Shown: positions 8,341 to 16,552, numbered from the stretch's first letter. The stretch: 64,000 nt of DNA from Paenibacillus sp. FSL R7-0204 (GCF_038002225.1 NZ_JBBOCA010000001.1:3162001-3226000); one strand, 5' to 3'. Notes: generated from the letters alone by a model not told the origin. Translations and numbers: made by a program.

Positions 8341-8958
8341 ATGGACAGTATTATTTTTGATCTGGATGGAACGTTATGGGACCCGACGGAGACTGTCGTG
8401 GGCGGTTGGAATCAAGTGATTAACAGCTATAATGGAGCTGCACATGAAGTGACTATAGAAGATTTACAGGGGATTATGGGTCTGCCGGTGCCGGAGGTTG
8501 GCCGTAAGCTGTTCCCTGATACGGATGAGGATACCCGGCAGAGGCTGCTGGATGATTGCTGTGACATGGAATGTGATGTGCTGGCGAGACAAGGCGGAAG
8601 GTTGTACGCTCGGGTGGAACAGGTGCTTCAGGCACTATCGGCTAACTATAAGCTGTTTATCGTAAGCAACTGCCAGGCGGGGTACATCGAGGCTTTTTAT
8701 GACTATCATGGGTTGCAGAAGTATTTCACAGACTACGAGAATCCGGGGAGAACCGGACTGTCCAAGGGAGAGAATATCAAGCTTGTCATGGACAGAAATC
8801 ATCTGGTGAGTCCTGTCTATGTTGGCGATACAGAAGGGGATCTGAAGGCGGCAAGGTTCGCGGGGATTCCTTTTGTATATGCGAGTTACGGATTCGGCGG
8901 AGTGAGCAGTTATGATTATGTCATTGACCGGCTGGAGGGGCTATTGGATTCGTTCTAA
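8341..8958 (+). CDS. HAD-superfamily hydrolase, phosphoglycolate-phosphatase-like
   Basis: A 205-residue cytosolic phosphatase. Motif I is FDLDGTLWD (both catalytic Asp), motif II IVSNCQ, a Lys in the GLSKGENIKLV segment (motif III), and motif IV VGDTEGDLKAA. A helical cap domain sits between motifs I and II (residues about 15-85). The order and spacing match PGP/beta-phosphoglucomutase-like HADs; the substrate is unknown. The ribosome site is GAGGGGAATGCGA. The gene is monocistronic, ending at a bidirectional terminator. Confidence 0.82.
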   Translation: MDSIIFDLDGTLWDPTETVVGGWNQVINSYNGAAHEVTIEDLQGIMGLPVPEVGRKLFPDTDEDTRQRLLDDCCDMECDVLARQGGRLYARVEQVLQALSANYKLFIVSNCQAGYIEAFYDYHGLQKYFTDYENPGRTGLSKGENIKLVMDRNHLVSPVYVGDTEGDLKAARFAGIPFVYASYGFGGVSSYDYVIDRLEGLLDSF

Positions 8959-8998
8959 ATCTCTCTTGGATAAGTGAGTACCCTTTTCTGCAAAAACT

Positions 8999-9043
8999 AG
9001 AGCTGTCCTCCAGCTATTCCATGGCCAGGAAGACAGCTCTTTA
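8999..9043. terminator. Bidirectional terminator between HAD and SDR genes
   Basis: A nine-bp stem AGAGCTGTC (8999-9007) with GACAGCTCT (9032-9040), followed by TTT on the plus strand. On the minus strand the AAAAAC at 8992-8997 provides the T-run. It lies between convergent genes. Confidence 0.75.
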
Positions 9044-9051
9044 GGCTAGAA

Positions 9052-9822
9052 TCAGACGGCTGTCCAGCCCCCGTCCACATATAGCGTCTGGCCTGTCGTG
9101 TAGCTGGAAGCATCCGAGGCGAAGTAAAGGACAGCGCCGTTCAATTCATCGGGGTTGCCGGGACGTCCCATGGGGCATAGCGTATTATACTGCTCCAGGA
9201 AGTGGTCCTGATAGAGTGCGCGTGTCATCCCGCTGGGGAACAGGCTCGGTCCGATCGCATTCACCGTGATTCCGTAAGGAGCGAGGGTCGCGCCCATGCC
9301 GCGGGTCAGATTCACGACTGCGCCTTTGGAGGCATTATAGGCATGCAGGGCGGCCAGCTTGCTGCCCTTCACACCGCAGATGGAAGCAAGGCTGATAATG
9401 CGGCCCGCCTTGCGTTCCTTCATGGCCGGGATCACAGCTTTGGACATGAGATAAATACTTTTCACATTGGTATCCATCACCCGGTCCCATTCCGCTTCCG
9501 CCAGTTCCTCGACAGAGCCTGTGGATGCAACTCCGGCATTATTCACCAGGATATCTATCCGTCCGAAATGCTCCAGAATGCTTGCTACCCCCGATTCTAT
9601 CTCTCTGCTGCTGGTTACGTCACACTGGAGCGGGAGCACCCGGCGGCCCTGGGCTTCAATCTGTTGCCGCGCCGGTTCGAGCTCGTCCACTTTTACATCC
9701 AGCAGGGCAACATCCGCCCCTTGCCCGGCCAGAGCTTGGGCCAATTCTGTGCCTATCCCCCCGGCTGCTCCTGTCACCACCGCTACTTTTCCGCTCAAAT
9801 CAAATGGATTTCTCACTGGCAC
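9052..9822 (-). CDS. Short-chain dehydrogenase/reductase (SDR)
   Basis: A 256-residue classical SDR. Cofactor motif TGAAGGIGTE lies near residue 17; LLDVKVDE follows (an acidic residue after beta-2 that favours NAD); then NNAGVA, and catalytic Ser in SLASICG with Tyr-x-x-x-Lys in YNASKGA. The C-terminal YTTGQTLYVDGGW is typical of 3-oxoacyl-reductase/gluconate-dehydrogenase-like enzymes. It lies 7 bases downstream of the acetoacetate decarboxylase-like gene and is surely co-transcribed with it, suggesting a short pathway reducing or forming a keto acid. The exact substrate is unknown. Confidence 0.88.
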   Translation of the reverse strand: MPVRNPFDLSGKVAVVTGAAGGIGTELAQALAGQGADVALLDVKVDELEPARQQIEAQGRRVLPLQCDVTSSREIESGVASILEHFGRIDILVNNAGVASTGSVEELAEAEWDRVMDTNVKSIYLMSKAVIPAMKERKAGRIISLASICGVKGSKLAALHAYNASKGAVVNLTRGMGATLAPYGITVNAIGPSLFPSGMTRALYQDHFLEQYNTLCPMGRPGNPDELNGAVLYFASDASSYTTGQTLYVDGGWTAV

Positions 9823-9829
9823 ACCTCCA

Positions 9830-10615
9830 TTAATTCCACCAGTCCCAGCGTAAGTTGGAGTAAGGAAGGAACTGTACAGGATCTACAGCAGTCAGGACCT
9901 CACCGCGTTCAAGAACGGTATTGCTGACCGTGTAGATGCCGCCTAGCATACGGACAACTTCCAGCTCGGCCCAGGGGTCATGCGGAGAGTCATGCAGGTG
10001 AATCTCTACTTCTGCCGCTGTGCGCACGCTGACATCCATAGAGGCTGTCTGCCGGATCAGCAGCGGTCCAAGATCGAATCCGCGGCCATCCGGGGACTTG
10101 GAATACTTCATGTTGAAGACGGGCAGACCCTCACCGTAATGCTCGGAGATGATACGCTGTCCGTTCCCGGCATTCATTTTCCCGCTAAGCGCGGCCTCTA
10201 CATGGAAGAATTCAGTGCCCCGCCGGGAGACGCTGCCTGCCACGTGCTGATCCTCCTTCTGGAGACTAATATCGGCCATCTTCTTGGGGAAGCCGTAAAT
10301 CTCACGCCCCAGGCCCATCGCGATATCATCGCTGATCGGCATGGACAGGCAATAGGTGCCCGGTTGTCCGTTGTAGGCTGCCAGGACGAAGACCGCGGCT
10401 TCCCGGTAAGGCTCGCAGAAGCTGGTGCGGGGATAGTTAGCTACAAAAGCGTGCACAAGCGGCCTTGGACCCGGCGTAAGCGGGGCGGGCAGAATGCTGC
10501 GGATCACTTCGGGCGAAGTCTCCCAATAGACGGTTAGGGTCTCGGCATTATAGAAGGTCGTAGGTGTATTGATTCTTTTGGTAATTTCATTCACATCTTT
10601 TACGAAGCTGCTCAT
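9830..10615 (-). CDS. Acetoacetate decarboxylase family protein
   Basis: A 261-residue protein of the ADC family. The signature IYGFPKKMADI contains the tandem lysines that form the Schiff base and tune its pKa in true acetoacetate decarboxylases, and the supporting FCEPYREAAVFV segment is present. Family knowledge: ADC forms acetone and CO2 from acetoacetate, but many relatives work on other keto acids. It is the first gene of a two-gene minus-strand operon with the SDR, transcribed divergently from the PucR-type regulator, which is the likely controller. Confidence 0.82.
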   Translation of the reverse strand: MSSFVKDVNEITKRINTPTTFYNAETLTVYWETSPEVIRSILPAPLTPGPRPLVHAFVANYPRTSFCEPYREAAVFVLAAYNGQPGTYCLSMPISDDIAMGLGREIYGFPKKMADISLQKEDQHVAGSVSRRGTEFFHVEAALSGKMNAGNGQRIISEHYGEGLPVFNMKYSKSPDGRGFDLGPLLIRQTASMDVSVRTAAEVEIHLHDSPHDPWAELEVVRMLGGIYTVSNTVLERGEVLTAVDPVQFLPYSNLRWDWWN

Positions 10616-10710
10616 CTGAATCTCCTCCTGTGTTATAGGGTCACGAATAATGTAACATGACTATTCCAGTGATTATATATATGGAAAATATAAAAATAAA
10701 TGGGAATTTT

Positions 10711-10730
10711 GTGCGCGGCGCACTATAATA
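10711..10730 (+). promoter_or_regulatory. Palindrome plus -10-like box before the PucR-type regulator
   Basis: GTGCG-CGG-CGCAC (10711-10723) is directly followed by TATAAT (10724-10729), 18 bases before the regulator's start codon in the divergent intergenic region. A palindrome overlapping a -10 is a plausible autoregulatory operator; this is inference from position and symmetry only. Confidence 0.35.
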
Positions 10731-10747
10731 AGCAGGGGGGGAGAGCG

Positions 10748-12337
10748 ATGAGTGTTACCTTTGAACAGATTAGCAGACATTTTAGTAAGCATGCCGTACA
10801 TATCCAGTGGAACAAAGCATTAACGACAGCCTATTCAGATACGATGCTGATTACGAAAAGCCTGACGCATTTTGCACCTGAATATATCTATGTGGGCTAC
10901 CAGTCCGGATTACCGGATCACGCAGAAGGGTTGGAGCAGGCCAGCCTGATGCTGATTAATGATACTGTGGAGCCAGCTTCAGGCCAGCATCAGCAGATGT
11001 ATAGCAGACAGAACCGTATGGAATTTGGGGCAGAGGAAGATGTATTCGAGCTCTATAATCGGACCCGGGAGCTGTTTCTGGAAGAGGCTGAACGGGAGCA
11101 GGCCAAGGGCAGAATGCTTGAAGCCTGTGTCGCCGGCAAAGGACTGGATGCAATCGTCTGTGCTGCAGCAGAGCTGATGGGTAATCCGGTGATTATCATC
11201 GATGTAAGCTATAAGGTTCTGGCTTCTTCGGATTGTAGCGGGGTTACCGATCCCATCTGGACCGATAATCTGCACAAAGGCTATTGTTCCTATGATTTCA
11301 TAGCTGCCGTCCACCAACTGAAGAGCGTGCAGACCGGCATAGAGTCGCTGGAGGCTTACGAAGTGGAATGCAGCGGAAGCCAGGTGACCAAGCTGGTCGC
11401 CAAGATTAGGATCGGCAGCAAGCCTGTCGGCAATGTAATTGTACTGGGTGACAAACGCCCCATTGAACAGAGGGATCATGAGCTGGCAGGTTTTACGGCC
11501 GGGCTGGTGGCGGCCGAGCTGGCGAAGAACAGTTTTTACCGGAATTCCAGCCAGGCGGAATATGAAGAGCTGATCTATGGATTACTGGAGAATGAGGAGA
11601 ACGGACCGGTACTTATTCAGGAGAGTCTGCGGAGCGGTCTGCATCTGCCCAAGGGCAGATTGTCCGTTCTGGTGCTGGATCTTGCGGGGTATGATGTTTC
11701 CGTTTCCGGCAAACACACCGGTTATTTAAGAGATCAGCTGCACCTGTATTTCGGGGAGGAGCGGCTGATCTTTTACCATGAGTATATGGTGGGGGTGAGT
11801 GAAGGTGAGTATGTATCTTCCAGGTCAAAAGAGGTTGATCCAAGCTTGCGCAAATTTCTCGTCAGCCATCAGATCCGCCTGGGGATCAGCCGGGAATTCA
11901 CCGACCTCACAGACTGCCGCAAATATTATCTGCAAGCGCTCAAGGCGCTGGAGATCGGGCGGATCGTCTGGCCTGCGGAGCCGCGTGTGCTATACGCTGA
12001 TGTGCAGCTGTATGATCTGTTATCCCCGCATGCGCAGCATGATTCCCGGGATGTCAGCCATCCGGCGCTTACGGTCCTGCGTGTATTCGATGAGAAGCAT
12101 CATGCCGACTTGTATCATACCCTCTATTGCTATTTGAAGAACAACCAGCAGCTGCAAAAAACCGCCGACGAACTATTCGTCCACCGCAACACTCTGCGGT
12201 ACCGTTTACGCCAGATCGACGAACTGATTCAGCTTGATTTGCGCCAGATCGATCAGGTACTGAGGCTATATATGTCCTATCAAATGACAGATTATCTGGA
12301 AAAGCTCAATGGGGGAGGGAGCCCTTGTTGCTCTTGA
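10748..12337 (+). CDS. PucR/CdaR-type transcriptional regulator
   Basis: The best start is ATG 10748 behind GGGGGGAGAGCG, giving 529 residues; an upstream in-frame start at 10700 lacks a ribosome site. The C-terminal 60 residues are the PucR helix-turn-helix (LQKTADELFVHRNTLRYRLRQIDEL), which binds DNA. Residues about 100-260 form a GAF-like sensor region (GNPVIIIDVSYKVLASSD) and about 300-420 the GGDEF-like middle domain found in this family. It is divergent from the decarboxylase/SDR operon and is inferred to control it in response to a small metabolite. Confidence 0.85.
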   Translation: MSVTFEQISRHFSKHAVHIQWNKALTTAYSDTMLITKSLTHFAPEYIYVGYQSGLPDHAEGLEQASLMLINDTVEPASGQHQQMYSRQNRMEFGAEEDVFELYNRTRELFLEEAEREQAKGRMLEACVAGKGLDAIVCAAAELMGNPVIIIDVSYKVLASSDCSGVTDPIWTDNLHKGYCSYDFIAAVHQLKSVQTGIESLEAYEVECSGSQVTKLVAKIRIGSKPVGNVIVLGDKRPIEQRDHELAGFTAGLVAAELAKNSFYRNSSQAEYEELIYGLLENEENGPVLIQESLRSGLHLPKGRLSVLVLDLAGYDVSVSGKHTGYLRDQLHLYFGEERLIFYHEYMVGVSEGEYVSSRSKEVDPSLRKFLVSHQIRLGISREFTDLTDCRKYYLQALKALEIGRIVWPAEPRVLYADVQLYDLLSPHAQHDSRDVSHPALTVLRVFDEKHHADLYHTLYCYLKNNQQLQKTADELFVHRNTLRYRLRQIDELIQLDLRQIDQVLRLYMSYQMTDYLEKLNGGGSPCCS

Positions 12338-12341
12338 TTTG

Positions 12342-12872
12342 TTATTTGGCAGCAGCTGCGTTCTCCCGCATTAGCTTCATACACACCTGAGGCTCTTCCT
12401 CCACTTCCCTGCAAGGCGCACATAGCTCAAACCCGAATTTCCGCACAGTAGCCATCGATGCAGCGTTCTGCGGATGGGTCAGAATATAGATACAGTCCAC
12501 ATCAAGATGGGTGAAGCACGTACCGAGAAGAATGGGCAGGGCCTCTGACATATAACCTTGTCCCCAATAGTCCTTCCAGATGTCATAACCGATCTCCACC
12601 TGCTTCCGCTCAGCGTCCCAATAATGATAGCCGCAGGTGCCAATGAAGGCATGAGTCTCCCGGTCAAACATCCCATAGCGGTGATGGCCTTTACCCTCAG
12701 GCTGGGCGTAATGCTCAATGATCTCTATCGCTTCATTATAATCGCAGGGCGGTTCGCTGAAGTATCTGCACATGTCCGGGTCTGAGAATTGTTTGTAGAC
12801 GGCATCGGTGTCTAATTGATTCAGTAAGCGGAAGTGCAGACGGCTGGTGTTAAAGGGTTCAGATAGATTCAT
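12342..12872 (-). CDS. GNAT N-acetyltransferase (RimJ/RimL-like)
   Basis: A 176-residue acetyltransferase. It has an N-terminal TSRLHFRLLNQLD strand, the ERKQVEIGYDIWKDYWGQGYMSEALP segment containing the Q/RGxGxG/A acetyl-CoA loop (WGQGYM), and NAASMATVRKFGFE, which is typical of the RimJ/RimL subgroup acting on alpha-amino groups of proteins or on small amines. It converges on the PucR-type regulator with a gap of only 4 bases. The acceptor is unknown. Confidence 0.85.
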   Translation of the reverse strand: MNLSEPFNTSRLHFRLLNQLDTDAVYKQFSDPDMCRYFSEPPCDYNEAIEIIEHYAQPEGKGHHRYGMFDRETHAFIGTCGYHYWDAERKQVEIGYDIWKDYWGQGYMSEALPILLGTCFTHLDVDCIYILTHPQNAASMATVRKFGFELCAPCREVEEEPQVCMKLMRENAAAAK

Positions 12873-12909
12873 TATGTTCTCTCCTATTTATGAAAAAATC
12901 GTATCGTAA

Positions 12910-12936
12910 TTGACCAGTGTATAGATATGGTATATT
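12910..12936 (+). promoter_or_regulatory. Candidate promoter of the TPR/peptide pair
   Basis: TTGACC (12910-12915) and TATATT (12931-12936), spacer 15, stand 33 bases before the GTG start at 12970. The spacer is short for a housekeeping promoter, so confidence is modest. Confidence 0.35.
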
Positions 12937-12969
12937 CTGTATTTAAATGGCATTTAAGGAGGATTTGGG

Positions 12970-13512
12970 GTGGGTAAATTGAGATTAGAAAACATAGATA
13001 ACATTGATTCGCTTACTAATATGTTGAAACTAGCGTTTTCCAACGAAGATTGGCACAATATGATTTTAATTGCCGACAGGCTCTACGAAGAGTCTAGTGT
13101 TTTATATTATTATCAGCTGAACCAACCCTCCAGTAAATCATCTAACGACAGGCCTTTAATCTACTACCTTGGATTTTCACAGCTATGCAAGGGCGAAGCT
13201 TATCAGAAATTGAAACGATATTCAGAATCAAGAGATTGCATCCTGAAATATAAAGATCTTTCATGGGTCAAGGGTGTAGATGAGAAAGACAAGTTTATTA
13301 TAAAAGATTTTAGTATATTTGCACTAGGAAATACATACACCATTGACTTGATGGAAGGCAAAGAGGATGTGCTGAAAGAGTATGTTCAGTATTTAAAACA
13401 GTATCCGAGAGAAATAATTGCCGGAATGGTCACAATCTTTGAATGTGCTATTAAAAAGAATCTACCAATAGAGTGGGTTAAAAAATATTCTAGAAGGAGT
13501 GTTAATGGATGA
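12970..13512 (+). CDS. TPR-like protein without HTH, possible peptide sensor
   Basis: A 180-residue helical protein starting with GTG behind AGGAGGATTTGGG. It is built of tetratricopeptide-like helix pairs (YYLGFSQLCKGEAYQKLKRY, SRDCILKYKDLSW), resembling the C-terminal sensor half of RRNPP-type regulators (Rap/PlcR/AimR-like). No DNA-binding helix-turn-helix precedes it in the sequence; it is either truncated or an HTH-less sensor. Its stop overlaps (ATGA) the start of a small exported peptide gene, the arrangement seen in receptor/Phr-type signalling pairs. Function inferred from architecture and context. Confidence 0.6.
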   Translation: MGKLRLENIDNIDSLTNMLKLAFSNEDWHNMILIADRLYEESSVLYYYQLNQPSSKSSNDRPLIYYLGFSQLCKGEAYQKLKRYSESRDCILKYKDLSWVKGVDEKDKFIIKDFSIFALGNTYTIDLMEGKEDVLKEYVQYLKQYPREIIAGMVTIFECAIKKNLPIEWVKKYSRRSVNG

Positions 13513-13661
13513 AAAAGACATTTCTCTCATTTCTATTCACAGCGGTAATAATGATTAGCGTTACAACAACGATTTTTGCAGATAATCAGCCGCTAAAAGG
13601 GTCAACTCTAATTAACGGTAGTATGGTGGTCACTCCATTTGGTCACGGTGTGGATTACTGA
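13509..13661 (+). CDS. 50-residue exported peptide, Phr-like
   Basis: The ATG at 13509 overlaps the stop of the TPR gene and the frame ends with TGA at 13659-13661. The product has a textbook signal sequence: MKK, a hydrophobic core (LSFLFTAVIMI), and TIFA before an Asp, giving a mature tail of about 25 residues ending FGHGVDY. Size, translational coupling and export signal match precursor peptides of Phr/NprX-like quorum systems. Which part would be the active peptide is unknown. Confidence 0.6.
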   Translation: MKKTFLSFLFTAVIMISVTTTIFADNQPLKGSTLINGSMVVTPFGHGVDY

Positions 13662-13699
13662 TCAATTTTACTTATTCTGTGTTCTACATTATATTAAGC

Positions 13700-13724
13700 G
13701 CCTTGCAGAGATGCAGGGCTTTTT
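13700..13724 (+). terminator. Terminator after the peptide gene
   Basis: GCCTTGCA (13700-13707) pairs with TGCAGGGC (13712-13719) across a GAGA loop, followed by TTTTT. Confidence 0.75.
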
Positions 13725-13792
13725 GCATTAAGTAGGCTGTTAATGTATGGTAAAATACAAAGAATGCTATGACCATTGAAAGGGGTGTGCCT

Positions 13793-14707
13793 ATGAAGCC
13801 GAAGAGATTAACCAAAAACCTGGCAGTCGCGCTTGCCTCCGCACTGTTATTGACTAGCACCGGAATTACCGTTCTTAGCGCTTTCCCGCAGAAGATTGCG
13901 GCGGCGGCAGCGAAGACTACACCAGCCTTCAGCTTATTTGAACAGAGATTGAAGAAGCCGTCTTCCCTCGGGCTGGCCCAAGCTACGCTGGTTAACCGGA
14001 TCGGCCAGATGACGCAGCTCGAAGCGAATCTGGCAGTACTGCATCTGGAGAATGCACTAAAGGCTTACCTTCCTACGGCAACCAAACGTATGAATGCGCC
14101 TGTCGTTCAACTGAATATCAAGAACATATATACGACCGGGATGCCAATGGCGCTCGCACGCTCCAAGGTGAGACAGGCCGAGGTCCGTGTGGTCCTCCAA
14201 GACCTGGAGGGCATGGGCTACAAGCTGGTGGAGGATGGGGGATTCGTACCAGCCATTCCTTATAAGAACTTCAAAGTCTTCAAGCCTTATGTCAGTAAGG
14301 ATCTGCAGGTCTATATTGACCTTATGGCGATAGAGTCGGAACAGCCGATGGTAGCTGCCGAAAAGTTGATGGTGGACTGGTACCAGGTCATTGACCGGGC
14401 CGTGCAATACGAGGATTTTGTGCAGACATATAAGAACTCTAACCGCGTTGCGGCGATGACGGAAGCGCTGGAACGCGCCAAGAGAATTGTGTTCAACGGC
14501 ACGCCCAAGACTCCGCTGTTCGACAAGAAGACACAGGTCATGCTGGAACAAGCGGCGATAGCTTACGAGAATACTTTGTCGGAAGCAGGCCCAGAGAGAA
14601 TTGAGGGCAGCAGGCTGCTGACCCAGCTTGATGATTTCCTGCTGCTTGTAATGAAGAATGGCGATAAGCGCACACAGGCTGTTATTGATTATCTGAAAGC
14701 CTTGTAA
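13793..14707 (+). CDS. Hypothetical secreted protein
   Basis: Start chosen at ATG 13793 (GAAAGGGG seven bases upstream) rather than an in-frame ATG at 13769, giving 304 residues. Residues 1-40 form a Sec signal peptide (KPKRLTKN, then a hydrophobic core, ending near KIAAAAAKT). The mature part is mostly alpha-helical and basic/amphipathic, without cysteines or known catalytic motifs. I do not recognise the family. It is monocistronic between two terminators. Confidence 0.65.
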   Translation: MKPKRLTKNLAVALASALLLTSTGITVLSAFPQKIAAAAAKTTPAFSLFEQRLKKPSSLGLAQATLVNRIGQMTQLEANLAVLHLENALKAYLPTATKRMNAPVVQLNIKNIYTTGMPMALARSKVRQAEVRVVLQDLEGMGYKLVEDGGFVPAIPYKNFKVFKPYVSKDLQVYIDLMAIESEQPMVAAEKLMVDWYQVIDRAVQYEDFVQTYKNSNRVAAMTEALERAKRIVFNGTPKTPLFDKKTQVMLEQAAIAYENTLSEAGPERIEGSRLLTQLDDFLLLVMKNGDKRTQAVIDYLKAL

Positions 14708-14739
14708 ATGTAAGGAGCCATTATAATTGTATTAGAGGA

Positions 14740-14774
14740 ACCGGACTGCTTACCCATGCAGCTCCGGTTTTTTG
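14740..14774 (+). terminator. Terminator after the secreted protein gene
   Basis: ACCGGACTGC (14740-14749) pairs with the GCAG/TCCGGT segments (14758-14768) with one unpaired base, followed by TTTTTT. Confidence 0.75.
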
Positions 14775-15166
14775 GTTAAAATATAAGAATTTATATGTTT
14801 CACACGATAACTTATCCTTCTATTTCTCGCTGAAACGGTACCGACCTTTAAAGGACGGCAAAGCCGTTTCCACTTGGTTAGGAATTTGTGATTTACGTCT
14901 GCAAGTGGATAAGTGCTCTTTACTGCTCCAGCCAGCTAGCAAATGGGCAAACATAAGTGAGGTAAAAAAAACTAAGATGATCAAAGGACAAGTAACCTAT
15001 TACCCAAGGGTGATTTAAGTGTGTGGTCTGGCTGATTAGACCCTGAGTACATATGATCCTATAGGTCTGAAGCGTCATATGTCACAGAACATGTAAGCAA
15101 TTAAGCTTATAATGTAAGCGTTATCTATTAACGGTGTACATTTAGATGTAAAAGGAGGAAGACGGC
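14775..15166. other. Gene-free stretch with structured elements
   Basis: There is no supportable gene in 390 bases. It contains the structured repeat at 14821-14880, a following stem CCACTTG/CAAGTGG that brackets about 14870-14910, and a perfect 8-bp inverted repeat ACATATGA/TCATATGT at 15049-15056 and 15075-15082, about 85 bases before the next gene. This could be an operator or a transcript leader for the gene at 15167. Confidence 0.4.
14821..14880 (+). repeat. Dispersed structured repeat, copy 1
   Basis: This aligns without gaps over 60 bases to 63712-63771 (about 80 percent identical by eye). Both copies can fold as an outer stem GAAACRG/CCGTTTC enclosing an inner hairpin (CCGACCTT/AAGGACGG here) and a conserved GCAAAG bulge. 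The differing bases mostly keep the stems. It may be a repetitive extragenic palindrome or a small cis-acting RNA. The GGCAAAGCC core recalls part of GEMM riboswitches but the rest of that motif is absent. Confidence 0.5.
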
Positions 15167-15526
15167 TTGAGTGTCCCGAAGGTTTCCTTTAACATGCTAG
15201 TCTTTATGGGTTTTAGCCTTCAGTATGCATTGATGCATCTCTTGTCTGCAGGTGAGGTGATTGTGATTTCATCCGCTGAGCTTATCATTTATATGCTGCT
15301 AACCTTTGCCGGGCTCGGCAGATTCTTTCGGCGCAGAAGGCGGGCTCTCAACGAGAGGGGCTGCGGAAGCACCGGACTTTTTTTCAGCGTGTTATGGACA
15401 GTGTCACTCTGCTCCCAGTTCCGTAAGGAGAACTACCCGGATGCGCTGACTATTATTAATTCACTGGGCGTGTCAGCGGCTGGGCTGATTCTGCTTACTG
15501 AGATTATTATTCTGTTCAAGGTATAA
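15167..15526 (+). CDS. Small hypothetical membrane protein
   Basis: A 119-residue protein starting with TTG behind GGAGGAAGACGGC. It has three or four hydrophobic segments (residues about 7-25, 29-50, 68-82, 95-117), with a very basic loop RRFFRRRRRA-type after the second. No family recognised. It ends at a long perfect terminator hairpin. Confidence 0.55.
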   Translation: MSVPKVSFNMLVFMGFSLQYALMHLLSAGEVIVISSAELIIYMLLTFAGLGRFFRRRRRALNERGCGSTGLFFSVLWTVSLCSQFRKENYPDALTIINSLGVSAAGLILLTEIIILFKV

Positions 15527-15535
15527 GCCAGCTGT

Positions 15536-15583
15536 ACATGAAGAAGCCCCTGTCCTGGGTGAAGGATAGGGGCTTCTTCATGT
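15536..15583. terminator. Long perfect hairpin terminator
   Basis: A 20-bp stem (15536-15555 with 15564-15583, one internal mismatch) and an 8-base loop, just after the membrane protein gene and before the minus-strand APS kinase remnant. No long T-run is present, so it may act in either direction or as a protective 3' end. Confidence 0.65.
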
Positions 15584-15597
15584 AACAACGGATCGAA

Positions 15598-15774
15598 TTA
15601 ATAGATATAACCATGCTCTATCAAGTAGGCGAGAATCAGCTCGGTGGATTGATCCTCGGTATGCTGCTCGGTATCCACAATGATCTCGGGGCTGAGTGGT
15701 TCCTCATAGGGGGCAGTCAGGCCGGTGAACCATAGTGTTACTCCGGTATGCAATGTGCAGCCCCACCTTCCATG
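15598..15774 (-). pseudogene. APS kinase (CysC) remnant with internal deletion
   Basis: Reading the minus strand gives an open frame ending ...TAPYEEPLSPEIIVDTE..., the unmistakable C-terminus of adenylylsulfate kinase, ending YLIEHGYIY and TAA. Upstream the same frame reads GVTLWFTGL, which looks like the start of the family's P-loop (LWFTGLSGSGKST). The roughly 130 residues between (P-loop, DGD, substrate sites) are missing, as though recombination joined the two FTGL-like segments of the gene. It lies directly downstream of a sulfotransferase that would use the PAPS made by such a kinase. Confidence 0.6.
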
Positions 15775-15787
15775 TCAAACGATTAGG

Positions 15788-16552
15788 TTACCAGTTGTAA
15801 TCTGTCTCATAGCCTGCCGGGAAGAGCAGGTAGCCTGCCACCTCTTTGAAGCAAGTCTTCACCTCTTCATTGAACTCGGTCCGCCAGTTCCCGGTTGTGC
15901 CGGTGCGGAAGGTATAGGAGGCTTTAGGGTTAATGTTCTGCTCCATAGCGTCCAGGATTGTGTCTAGCGGTAATGGCAGCGGCTTGTCAGCCCAGAGATA
16001 ACGAATCAGCTGCTCCATGGTCCGGCGGCGTGAGCTGTGGCTGTCTACCAAATGTTCAAAGGCGATCTGCATACAGTCCGCTTCTCCGCTCCATCCGGCG
16101 AACTGCCCATACCACGCGGCGATACTCGGGTAATGAAGCTCTGGTATTCCCCGGATTAAAGCCAGAAATTGCTGATTCCGGTCCGGCAGAGAGAGCAGAT
16201 AGGGGCGCAGCGGATGATTAGGGTATTTGTCTGTTATGAAATACGTATACGAGATGACGATATCTCTTAAGTCACGGTTAAGAAATAACGGCTTGATCTT
16301 CAGCTCCCGAAGCATGCCTGACCACCGGGGTGAATAGTACACATGCCCTGCTGTGAAATGTCCGCTGCGGACGAGCAGCAACCGCTGATAGTGGAGGCTG
16401 GAGTCTTCCGGATAGCCTTCATAGAATTCATAAGGGTTCTGCTTCATCCCCGGAATGCCTTCCAAGATCTGCTTCATCAGATGAGTACCGCTCTTAGGGA
16501 CAGAGTTCAAAAATACAATGGGATATTCAACCGAAGGATCGAATGTGTTCAT
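15788..16552 (-). CDS. PAPS-dependent sulfotransferase family protein
   Basis: A 254-residue protein with the 5'-phosphosulfate loop NSVPKSGTHLMKQIL at residues about 16-30 and the 3'-phosphate-binding segment FLNRDLRDIVISYTY near residue 90, plus a C-terminal FRTGTTGNWRTEF motif equivalent to the RKG-type loop of sulfotransferases. It transfers sulfate from PAPS to an unknown acceptor, probably a glycan or small metabolite. The neighbouring APS kinase gene is destroyed, so PAPS would have to come from another locus. Confidence 0.8.
   Translation of the reverse strand: MNTFDPSVEYPIVFLNSVPKSGTHLMKQILEGIPGMKQNPYEFYEGYPEDSSLHYQRLLLVRSGHFTAGHVYYSPRWSGMLRELKIKPLFLNRDLRDIVISYTYFITDKYPNHPLRPYLLSLPDRNQQFLALIRGIPELHYPSIAAWYGQFAGWSGEADCMQIAFEHLVDSHSSRRRTMEQLIRYLWADKPLPLPLDTILDAMEQNINPKASYTFRTGTTGNWRTEFNEEVKTCFKEVAGYLLFPAGYETDYNW

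Noticed and set aside
9202..9927. 241-codon plus-strand frame opposite the SDR gene
   Set aside because: Antisense to a clear SDR with all catalytic motifs; the product is Cys/His/Arg-rich without domains.
14821..14880. c-di-GMP-I riboswitch
   Set aside because: Only the GGCAAAGCC-like core resembles it; the second conserved half and the usual P1/P3 arrangement are missing. Kept only as a structured repeat.
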